A stretch of DNA of 12,945 nucleotides from Actinomycetota bacterium (GTDB lineage Bacteria > Actinomycetota > Acidimicrobiia > Acidimicrobiales > CADCSY01): the NCBI GenBank assembly GCA_016178435.1, contig JACOTK010000011.1:1-12945 (forward strand), read 5' to 3'. A model generated the notes under the pieces. It ran no database searches, was not told the DNA's origin, and worked only from the letters and a program-made list of their open reading frames with translations. The translations under genes and the position numbers were made by a program. This document shows positions 1-6,416 of this stretch, in pieces (positions within the stretch are counted from its first letter, which is position 1; each line of letters begins with the position of its first letter).

Positions 1-2
1 AT

Positions 3-905
3 CGCAAGCCCTACTTCGACGACGACAGCCTCGAGACGTCGCGCCTGGAGCGCTTCCAGCTTTCCGGGCTCGCAGCGCTTCTCATCATCGGTGTCGGACT
101 ACCGCTCTACTGGCTAGCCGAGCCCGGTCGCCAGGAAGGCGCCATCGCGAACTTCGACGAGACTTTTGCCCATCGAGGCGAGAAGCTCTTCGACCTCACC
201 GAAAATGGTGGTTACAACTGCGCCGGGTGTCATGGGGGCCTCGAGGGCCTCGGCGGCGAGGTTCCCTACACCTTCACCGACCCGGAGACCGGCAAGCTTC
301 GTCAGGTCCAATGGAAGGCTCCCTCGCTCAACGATGTGACGCTGCGCATGACCGATGAGCAGATTCTCTACGTCCTGACCTATGGGCGACCGTTCTCGCC
401 CATGCCCGCCTGGGGCACCGCCGGCGGCGGCCCGATGACCGACCAACAGCTGAGCAATCTCGTTGCCTATCTCCACAAGATCGGGTTGACGCCCAAGGAG
501 GCGCGCACGCAGTCCAAGGGCCGTGCCGACAAGGAGATGGCGTCATTGCAGGCTGCGGGTGAGGCGAACCCCTCGATGGGTTCCGTGTTGTTCAACTCGA
601 ACTGTGCTCGGTGCCATACCGCCGGTTTCTCCTACGGCGAGGCCAAGGCGCCGGGGAGCGGATTCTTCGGGCCCGCCCTGAGCAATGTGCTCACACAGTT
701 TCCCGAACGTGACGATCATGTCGCCTTTGTCGCCGGCGACCCGACGACCGGCGGCGTCAAGGCCGGCGCCCGCTATGGCTTCGGTGGCCAGAGCACCGGC
801 AAGATGCCGTATTTCACGAACATCTTGACCAGCGAGCAGATCGAGGCGATCGTCGACTACGAGCGCGACCTTGCGGCCGCCAAGATCGCCGGGAAGGACA
901 AGTGA
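3..905 (+). CDS. Membrane-anchored dihaem cytochrome c (5' partial)
   Basis: The reading frame is open from the left edge (first full codon at 3), so the true start is upstream; 300 residues are visible. About 19 residues rich in Asp/Glu precede one membrane helix (visible residues 20-39, ending LYWLAEP). Two class I cytochrome c domains follow. Domain 1 has CAGCH at residues 73-77 (bases 219-233), with Met134 in SPMPAWG as the probable sixth haem ligand. Domain 2 has CARCH at 201-205 (bases 603-617), with Met268 in GKMPYF as the probable ligand. The protein should sit on the outer face of the membrane and carry electrons between a quinol-oxidising complex and a terminal oxidase (inference). 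The N-terminal anchor differs from actinobacterial QcrC as I remember it (anchor at the C-terminus), so I assign no symbol; a FixP-like oxidase subunit is an alternative. Its stop overlaps the next gene's ATG by one base. Confidence 0.88.
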   Translation, partial: RKPYFDDDSLETSRLERFQLSGLAALLIIGVGLPLYWLAEPGRQEGAIANFDETFAHRGEKLFDLTENGGYNCAGCHGGLEGLGGEVPYTFTDPETGKLRQVQWKAPSLNDVTLRMTDEQILYVLTYGRPFSPMPAWGTAGGGPMTDQQLSNLVAYLHKIGLTPKEARTQSKGRADKEMASLQAAGEANPSMGSVLFNSNCARCHTAGFSYGEAKAPGSGFFGPALSNVLTQFPERDDHVAFVAGDPTTGGVKAGARYGFGGQSTGKMPYFTNILTSEQIEAIVDYERDLAAAKIAGKDK

Positions 906-1702
906 TGCTCTCCACCGTTCTCGCGCTCACCGTCACGTGGGACCCCACGATCCGAGGAATCCTCGTGGTCGCTGTGGGGGCCGGCGTGCTGTACGGTTCC
1001 ACCTATCTGTTGGTTGCCACCAACACCGGCTCGCGCCTGGGGTTCCTCATCGCAGCCGCTGCGCTCTCGGGTTGGCTGATGATCATGGGCGTCATCTGGA
1101 TGATCTACGGCATCGGCATGAAGGGCACGGCATCGCACTGGGAGGTTCACGAGGTTGTCGAGGGCAGGTCGCTCAACGATCTGTCGGCCGCAGCCCTCGA
1201 CGCGGCACATGACCTCACGAAGTGGACGGCACTGCCTCCTGGCAATACGAAGCGTGGCGAGGCGGAAACGACCGCGACCGAGGCCTTGATCGAGAAGGAC
1301 GGCCCACTGAAGCGTTTCGAGAAGGCAACCGACCTGTTGGTGCTCAGCGCCTACGACAAGGGCGGCAAGGATTCGAAGAGCTTCATCAACCGCATCGACC
1401 TGGTGCCACTGCCCCATCCCCCGCACTACGCCATCGTCCAGGTGCGAAAGGTGATCCCTGTGGTGACGCTCAAGGCAGGCGAGGCATGCGAAGCGGGCAC
1501 CAAGTGCATCACCTTCGGCGAGGTTCCACCCAAGCCCGAGCCCGATCTGTCCGCCCCCATCCTTTCGGTGGTGATGGAGCGAGACCTGGGCTCGTTGCGG
1601 CTTCCCCCGGCAGTGATCGCCCTGGCCTCGGGCGTGATCTTCGCCGTCACCTGCAATGCGCTGCATCGTCGCGACAAGGCACTCGCCGAGGCTCGTGGAT
1701 AA
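905..1702 (+). CDS. Unrecognised three-helix membrane protein between cytochrome c and nuoA
   Basis: This gene encodes 265 residues that I cannot assign to a named family. Two hydrophobic helices (about 17-38 and 46-70) form an N-terminal hairpin. A mostly polar domain of about 150 residues follows, then a C-terminal helix (about 232-253) and a basic tail containing HRRDK. The positive tail suggests that the C-terminus is cytoplasmic and the middle domain outside (inference). The middle domain carries the pair Cys195/Cys201 (CEAGTKC), which could form a disulfide; there is no CxxCH haem motif. I chose ATG 905, which shares one base with the cytochrome stop and has GGGAAGGA at 891-898; GTG at 902 would add one residue. 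The end overlaps nuoA by eight bases. Its place inside a respiratory operon suggests an accessory or assembly role for the cytochrome segment or complex I, but no motif proves this. That the gene is real is well supported by frame, start signal and coupling. Confidence 0.8.
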   Translation: MLSTVLALTVTWDPTIRGILVVAVGAGVLYGSTYLLVATNTGSRLGFLIAAAALSGWLMIMGVIWMIYGIGMKGTASHWEVHEVVEGRSLNDLSAAALDAAHDLTKWTALPPGNTKRGEAETTATEALIEKDGPLKRFEKATDLLVLSAYDKGGKDSKSFINRIDLVPLPHPPHYAIVQVRKVIPVVTLKAGEACEAGTKCITFGEVPPKPEPDLSAPILSVVMERDLGSLRLPPAVIALASGVIFAVTCNALHRRDKALAEARG

Positions 1703-2156
1703 CTACCTGCCACTCGTCGTCATGCTGGTGTTGGCGGTGGTCTTCGTGTTCGGCAGCCTCGTCACGACCAAGTTCGTCGCGCCGAGCCGGCCCACCGTTG
1801 CCAAGCAGGATCCCTACGAGTGCGGCATCGTTCCCAGCCGTGAGGCCCCGCAGCGCTTTCCCGTCCGGTTCTTCCTGGTGGCGATGATCTTCATCATCTT
1901 CGATATCGAGATCATCTTCCTCTACCCCTGGGCGGTGTACCACCGTGAGTTGGGCGCCTACGGCCTGATCGAGATGCTGATGTTCTCGGTAGCGGTGCTG
2001 GTCTCCTTCCTGTACCTCCTCAGCAAGGGCGCTCTCGATTGGGGCACGGTCAAGAAGGTCTCTCCGCTCCAGCCGCTTCGCACCAGCGAGAGCTCGATCC
2101 GTCGCGTTGGTCTCGAAGGTCGTCCGAGTCGGCCCTCGGAGGTCGGCGCTCCATGA
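1695..2156 (+). CDS. nuoA: NADH-quinone oxidoreductase subunit A
   Basis: This is a small membrane subunit of complex I at the junction of the membrane and peripheral arms, next to the quinone channel. The 153-residue product has three helices (about 4-26, 59-80, 90-110). The family motif YECG is at 41-44, and the conserved run FDIE through LYPWA is at 69-80, with Asp70 and Glu72. The start is taken as GTG 1695, giving MDNYLPL, which matches the usual NuoA beginning; it lies inside the end of the upstream gene (eight-base overlap). An in-frame ATG at 1656 would add 13 polar residues, and ATG 1722 would cut into the first helix. After the usual end near LDWG (114-117) there is an extra, arginine-containing tail of about 36 residues with no recognisable motif. 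Its TGA overlaps the nuoB ATG by four bases. Confidence 0.95.
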   Translation: MDNYLPLVVMLVLAVVFVFGSLVTTKFVAPSRPTVAKQDPYECGIVPSREAPQRFPVRFFLVAMIFIIFDIEIIFLYPWAVYHRELGAYGLIEMLMFSVAVLVSFLYLLSKGALDWGTVKKVSPLQPLRTSESSIRRVGLEGRPSRPSEVGAP

Positions 2157-2692
2157 CCGCCGCGAGTCAGGGCCTGGGCGGGTTTCAGGACAACTTCCTC
2201 ACCGCAAGACTTGATGACGTCGTAAGTTGGGCACGGCGCAACAGCGTGTGGCCCGCGACCTTCGGCCTTGCGTGTTGTGCGATCGAGATGATGGCCTCGG
2301 GAGCCGCCCACAACGACTTGGCTCGCTTCGGCATGGAGGTCTTCCGAGCATCGCCACGCCAGGCTGACCTCATGATCGTGGCGGGCCGGGTGAGCCAGAA
2401 GATGGCGCCCGTGCTCCGGCAGATCTACGACCAGATGATGGAACCCAAGTGGGTCATCTCCATGGGCGTCTGTGCGTCGAGTGGTGGCATGTTCAACAAC
2501 TACGCCATCGTGCAGGGAGTTGACCAGATCGTTCCCGTCGATGTGTATGCGCCGGGCTGCCCTCCGGGACCCCAGACGCTGATGCACTCGATCGTCACCT
2601 TGCACGGCCTCATCGGTGAAGGGGAGATCGGCCGACGCAGGGCGGCGTCGGGGGCGGGCGCCGGTGTCCGGCTGGAGACCTCCCCATCATGA
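2153..2692 (+). CDS. nuoB: NADH-quinone oxidoreductase subunit B
   Basis: This peripheral-arm subunit holds the last iron-sulfur cluster, N2 (4Fe-4S), which passes electrons to quinone at the NuoB/NuoD interface. It is 179 residues long. All four expected ligands are visible: the adjacent pair Cys41-Cys42 in ACCAIEM, Cys107 in GVCASSGG and Cys136 in PGCPPGP. The N-terminal amphipathic stretch, including SWARRNSVWP, is typical of the part that touches the membrane. The ATG at 2153 overlaps the nuoA stop (ATGA), with GGAGG ten bases upstream; the longer open frame reaching back to 2039 runs through nuoA and is not needed. A Gly/Ala/Arg-rich tail of about 20 residues ends the protein. nuoC follows with another ATGA overlap. 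Confidence 0.97.
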   Translation: MTAASQGLGGFQDNFLTARLDDVVSWARRNSVWPATFGLACCAIEMMASGAAHNDLARFGMEVFRASPRQADLMIVAGRVSQKMAPVLRQIYDQMMEPKWVISMGVCASSGGMFNNYAIVQGVDQIVPVDVYAPGCPPGPQTLMHSIVTLHGLIGEGEIGRRRAASGAGAGVRLETSPS

Positions 2693-3177
2693 GCGATCTC
2701 CCGGAGACTCGTCACGGGGTGCCCGTCACGTCCTCGAACGGCCAGGTCGTCCTCCACGTGCCGATCGAGCGTTATCAAGAGGTTGTTCAAGCTCTTTTCG
2801 ACGAGGGTTTCACGATGTGTGTGGACCTCACGGCGGTGGATTTTCTCACCCACCGGGAACGATCGATTCCCGGTGACGTCGTGCCCGCACGGTTCGAGAT
2901 CGTGGTGAACCTCCTGTCGATCGCCGCCAGGCAACGCGTTCGTCTACGCGTCCAGGTGTTCGGCGACGATTCGACGGTTCCCTCCCTGTTCGATCTCCAT
3001 CCCGGCTCCGAGGCCATGGAGCGCGAGGTGTTCGACATGTTCGGCATCGCCTTCGAGGGTCACCCGGACCTCACTCGCATCCTGATGCCTGAGGACTGGG
3101 AAGGCCATCCCTTGCGCAAGGACTACGACATGGGTCGCATTCCCGTGCAGTTCAAGGCAGCCCCGGGCCCTCGATGA
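2689..3177 (+). CDS. nuoC: NADH-quinone oxidoreductase subunit C (30 kDa type)
   Basis: This is a cofactor-free structural subunit of the connecting module that packs against NuoD. The 162-residue product is close to a minimal single-domain form. It is separate from nuoD, unlike the NuoCD fusion of E. coli. The family signature is near the C-terminus: EREVFDMFGI followed by FEGHPDLTRILMPEDW and GHPLRKDY. The N-terminal half shows the expected alternating beta pattern (for example FEIVVNLLSI and VRLRVQVFG). ATG 2689 overlaps the nuoB TGA by four bases, with GGAG at 2674-2677 as a modest ribosome site. Thirteen bases separate its stop from nuoD. Confidence 0.96.
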   Translation: MSDLPETRHGVPVTSSNGQVVLHVPIERYQEVVQALFDEGFTMCVDLTAVDFLTHRERSIPGDVVPARFEIVVNLLSIAARQRVRLRVQVFGDDSTVPSLFDLHPGSEAMEREVFDMFGIAFEGHPDLTRILMPEDWEGHPLRKDYDMGRIPVQFKAAPGPR

Positions 3178-3178
3178 T

Positions 3179-3182
3179 GGAG
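3179..3182 (+). promoter_or_regulatory. Ribosome binding site deciding the nuoD start
   Basis: GGAG lies eight bases before ATG 3191, in one of only two non-overlapping junctions of the operon. It supports the longer NuoD with its low-complexity N-terminus over the internal ATG at 3314. Confidence 0.6.
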
Positions 3183-3190
3183 ACCGGCCG

Positions 3191-4522
3191 ATGACGACGG
3201 TATCCCAGGGCCAAGGGGGGGCTGCCGACACCTCCGAGGGCGCCCAGGAGCTTGCCCCGCGTGAGGCGGTCGCAGCGGCCGAGTTGTTGCGTGAGTCAGG
3301 CGCGGTTCTCCGTATGTCCGAGGCATCGGTGAGCGAGTTGGCCGGTCAGGTGTCCGAGGACGAGACCATGATCATCAACATGGGCCCCCAGCACCCCAGC
3401 ACCCATGGCGTGCTTCGCCTCATGCTGGAGCTGGAAGGCGAGACCGTCCTTCGGAGCAAGCCGGTGATCGGCTACCTGCACACCGGCATGGAGAAGACGG
3501 GCGAGCAGCTCACCTACATGCAGGGGGGCACCAACGTCACCCGCATGGACTACGCGAGCCCCTTCTTCAACGAGCTCGTGTTCTCGCTGGCAACCGAGGC
3601 GCTCCTGGATGTCGAGGTGCCGCCAAGGGCGACATGGATTCGCATGCTGATGTGCGAGCTCAATCGCATCTCCTCGCACTGCCTGTTCATGGCCACCAAC
3701 GGCATGGATCTCGGCGCGGTGTCCATGATGATCTACGGCTGGCGCGAGCGCGAGTCGCTTCTCGCCTTCTTCGAGAAGGTCACCGGCCTTCGGATGAACA
3801 ACAACTACATCCGTCCCGGCGGCGTGGCTGCCGATCTGCCCGACGGGTGGCGTGAGGACGTCCTCACGATTCTCGAGGATCTTCCCCCGCGCCTCGCCGA
3901 GTACGACGTCTTGATGACCGGCCAGCCGATCTGGCGCGACCGAACCCAGGGACTGGGTGTCATGACACCGGCCGAGGCCATTGCGCTCGGGGCGACCGGG
4001 CCCATCCTGCGTTCGACGGGTCTCGCCTGGGATCTTCGCCGCACGATGCCCTATCTCGCCTATGACCAGGTGGAGTTCGACATCGTGGTGGGCACCACCG
4101 GTGACGTGTTCGATCGCTATGCCATTCGCCTCAATGAGATCCGCGAGTCGATACGAATCGTCCATCAGATACTCGACCTGATGCCGAAGGGCGACTACCG
4201 GGTGCAGGACCCGAAGGTCACACCCCCGCCGCGCGCCCGCATCGACGAGTCGATGGAGGCGTTGATCCATCACTTCAAGCTCTTCACCGAGGGGTTCAAG
4301 GTGCCCGAGGGGGAGGTGTACGTTGCGGTCGAGTCTCCCCGTGGCGAGTTGGGTTGTTACCTGGTGGCCGACGGGAGCGCCCGTCCCTACCGCATGCACA
4401 TACGAGGTCCGTCGTTCGTGAACCTGCAATCGTTGCCGCACATGTTGCAAGGGGGCATGGTCGCCGACGCCATCGCGATCATCTCGTCGGTCGACCCGAT
4501 CATGGGCGAGGTTGATCGCTGA
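3191..4522 (+). CDS. nuoD: NADH-quinone oxidoreductase subunit D (49 kDa type)
   Basis: This catalytic subunit forms most of the quinone-reduction pocket beside cluster N2. It is 443 residues long. The motif GPQHPSTHG is at 65-73, with His72, and Tyr121 lies in TRMDYAS. Their 49-residue separation equals the His/Tyr pair that binds the quinone head group in Thermus (38/87) and bovine (59/108) enzymes, as I remember those numbers. GYLHTGMEK at 94-102 and the C-terminal SVDPIMGEVDR are also diagnostic. The first ~57 residues (Ala-, Glu- and Gln-rich) precede the conserved core. ATG 3191 is preferred because GGAG (3179-3182) lies eight bases upstream; ATG 3314 (residue 42) is an alternative with a weaker site. 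The stop overlaps the nuoE start by one base. Confidence 0.97.
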   Translation: MTTVSQGQGGAADTSEGAQELAPREAVAAAELLRESGAVLRMSEASVSELAGQVSEDETMIINMGPQHPSTHGVLRLMLELEGETVLRSKPVIGYLHTGMEKTGEQLTYMQGGTNVTRMDYASPFFNELVFSLATEALLDVEVPPRATWIRMLMCELNRISSHCLFMATNGMDLGAVSMMIYGWRERESLLAFFEKVTGLRMNNNYIRPGGVAADLPDGWREDVLTILEDLPPRLAEYDVLMTGQPIWRDRTQGLGVMTPAEAIALGATGPILRSTGLAWDLRRTMPYLAYDQVEFDIVVGTTGDVFDRYAIRLNEIRESIRIVHQILDLMPKGDYRVQDPKVTPPPRARIDESMEALIHHFKLFTEGFKVPEGEVYVAVESPRGELGCYLVADGSARPYRMHIRGPSFVNLQSLPHMLQGGMVADAIAIISSVDPIMGEVDR

Positions 4523-5109
4523 TGGGCCGTTTGAACGCGGGCAACGTGGCCCTTGCCCACGAGATCATCGGTCGCTACCCACGGACGAAGTCCGCGCTCA
4601 TACCTCTGTTGCACCTTGCGCAGGAGCAGGACGGTTGGGTCAGCGACGAGGCAATGGTGCACATCGCCGAGCTGCTCGATCTCACCCCTTCCGAGGTGTT
4701 GGGCACGTGCAGCTTCTACGAGATGTTCAAGCGTGAGCCCGTCGGTCGGTACCTGGTCAACGTGTGCACGAGCATCGCGTGCATGCTGGGCGGCGGTGAT
4801 GAGTTGTTGGAGCATTGCGAGAAGTCACTTGGTCTCACGCCGGGGGCCACAACCGCCGACGGGCTCTTCACGCTCAACGAGGTCGAGTGCATCGCGGCGT
4901 GCACCGAGGCTCCTTGTCTGCAGGTGAACTACCGGTACTTCCATCGCATCACCAACGAAGAGGTCGATGCGCTGTTCGCCGACCTCCGGGCCGGTGGGCG
5001 CAGCGGCGAGATCCCTCCTCACGGCACGCTCACCCGTGTTCGTCAACAGGTCGATCCGCAACGCTGGGATGGACGTGGCGGCGAGGGCCTTCCCGAGGAG
5101 CGCAGCTGA
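4522..5109 (+). CDS. nuoE: NADH-quinone oxidoreductase subunit E (24 kDa type)
   Basis: This thioredoxin-fold subunit of the NADH-oxidising module carries the 2Fe-2S cluster N1a next to FMN. It is 195 residues long. The four ligands are in the standard pattern: Cys82 and Cys87 (C-x4-C, VCTSIAC), then Cys123 and Cys127 (C-x3-C, CIAAC). The N-terminal helical part contains ALIPLLHLAQEQDGWV, typical of the family, and GTCSFYEMF (61-69) precedes the fold. The last ~40 residues, after ALFADLRAGG, form a polar tail with many Arg, Pro and Gly. ATG 4522 shares a base with the nuoD TGA; GAGG at 4508-4511 is the probable ribosome site. The product works as a pair with NuoF, whose gene overlaps by one base. 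Confidence 0.96.
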   Translation: MGRLNAGNVALAHEIIGRYPRTKSALIPLLHLAQEQDGWVSDEAMVHIAELLDLTPSEVLGTCSFYEMFKREPVGRYLVNVCTSIACMLGGGDELLEHCEKSLGLTPGATTADGLFTLNEVECIAACTEAPCLQVNYRYFHRITNEEVDALFADLRAGGRSGEIPPHGTLTRVRQQVDPQRWDGRGGEGLPEERS

Positions 5110-6416
5110 TGGCGGTCACCGATGCACCCAAGCTGATCACCGCTCGCTTTGATCAGGAAGATGCCCACACCTTGGCGGGATACGAGTCGTCCGGGGGCTA
5201 CACCGCCTTGCGCAAGGCGCTCGGTTCGGCGCCTGATGCCGTTCTCGCCGAGGTCAAGGCGGCGAACATCCAGGGTCGCGGAGGGGCCGGCTTTCCGGCG
5301 GGGACCAAGTGGGGCTTCCTCCCACCGGATGTGTCGCCTCGCTACCTGGTCGTCAACGGCGACGAGAGCGAGCCGGGCACCTACAAGGATCGCCTCCTGC
5401 TCGAGCGTGACCCCCATCAACTCATCGAGGGCGTGCTCATCGCCTCGTATGCGATCGCGGCGAATCAGGCCTTCATCTACATACGCGGCGAGATGCCCTT
5501 CGCCCACGAGCGTGTTGCGGCAGCGCTGAACGAGGCTTATGCGGCCGGTTATATCGGGCGCGACATCATGGGTTCGGGCTGGTCGCTCGACGTGGTGCTG
5601 CACTGGGGTGCGGGCGCCTACATCGTGGGCGAGGAGACCGCGCTGATCGAGAGCCTCGAGGGCAACCGCGGCATGCCCCGGCTCAAGCCTCCGTTCTTTC
5701 CTGCGGTGAAGGGTCTCTACATGCAGCCCACCATCGTCAACAACGTCGAGACCCTCTCGAACGTGCCCTGGATCGTCAACAACGGCGGCGCCGCGTTCGC
5801 GGCGTTGGGCACCGACGAGTCGGCGGGCACGCGCATCTTCGCCCTGTCGGGTCACGTGCGCCGCCCGGGCGTGTACGAGGTCGAGATGGGAAAGACCACC
5901 TTCCGCGACCTGATCGAGGCGCCGGTCTACGGCGGCGGCATCCGCAACGGCCGCGGCTTGAAGGCGTTCATCCCCGGTGGTGCGTCGGCCCCCTGGTTCT
6001 ACGAGGAGCACCTCGACCTCCCGCTGAGCAAGGCCACCGTCGACAAGGCCGGTTCGATGCTCGGCTCGGGCGCGGTCGTCGTGATGGACGAGACCACCTG
6101 CCCTGTGCGAGCGGCGCTGCGGGTGGTCCGCTTCTTCGCCCATGAATCGTGCGGCAAGTGCACGCCGTGTCGGGAAGGCACGAATTGGCTCGAGAAGATC
6201 ATGCACCGCATCGAGGAGGGGACCGGTCGTGCGGACGATCTCGATCTCCTGCTCGATGTGAGCGACAACCTGAGCCCGGGCATCGCCTGGCCACCGAGGC
6301 AAACCACGATCTGTCCGCTCGGGCCCTCGGCGGTCTCACCGGTTGCTTCGTCGATCAGGCGATTTCGTGACGACTATGTTGCCCACATCGACCAGGGCAG
6401 GTGCACCCATGACTGA
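5109..6416 (+). CDS. nuoF: NADH-quinone oxidoreductase subunit F (51 kDa type)
   Basis: This subunit oxidises NADH with FMN and passes electrons to 4Fe-4S cluster N3. It is 435 residues long. The glycine-rich flavin/nucleotide site GRGGAGFPAGTKW is at 56-68, followed by NGDESEPGTYKDR and GAGAYIVGEETALIESLEG. The N3 ligands are Cys348, Cys351 and Cys354 (SCGKCTPCREG) and Cys402 (TICPLG). The stretch between the third and fourth cysteines is about seven residues longer than I remember for Thermus or bovine, and it contains SPGIAWPPRQ. ATG 5109 shares one base with the nuoE stop, with GAGGAG at 5095-5100. An open frame back to 4815 runs through nuoE and is not used. The end overlaps nuoG by eight bases. 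Confidence 0.97.
   Translation: MAVTDAPKLITARFDQEDAHTLAGYESSGGYTALRKALGSAPDAVLAEVKAANIQGRGGAGFPAGTKWGFLPPDVSPRYLVVNGDESEPGTYKDRLLLERDPHQLIEGVLIASYAIAANQAFIYIRGEMPFAHERVAAALNEAYAAGYIGRDIMGSGWSLDVVLHWGAGAYIVGEETALIESLEGNRGMPRLKPPFFPAVKGLYMQPTIVNNVETLSNVPWIVNNGGAAFAALGTDESAGTRIFALSGHVRRPGVYEVEMGKTTFRDLIEAPVYGGGIRNGRGLKAFIPGGASAPWFYEEHLDLPLSKATVDKAGSMLGSGAVVVMDETTCPVRAALRVVRFFAHESCGKCTPCREGTNWLEKIMHRIEEGTGRADDLDLLLDVSDNLSPGIAWPPRQTTICPLGPSAVSPVASSIRRFRDDYVAHIDQGRCTHD

Noticed and set aside
857..1666. Antisense open frame of 269 codons opposite the unrecognised membrane protein
   Set aside because: The + strand frame has coherent membrane helices, a ribosome site and overlaps with both neighbours, while the antisense product is a low-complexity His/Arg mix without helices.
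3296..4450. Antisense open frame of 384 codons opposite nuoD
   Set aside because: It lies wholly within nuoD, whose + frame has all family motifs; the antisense translation shows no known motif or helix pattern.
5043..6302. Antisense open frame of 419 codons opposite nuoF
   Set aside because: It mirrors the codon bias of a GC-rich gene, shows no recognisable domain and is rich in His, Arg and Val in the way of shadow frames. The + strand has a full NuoF.
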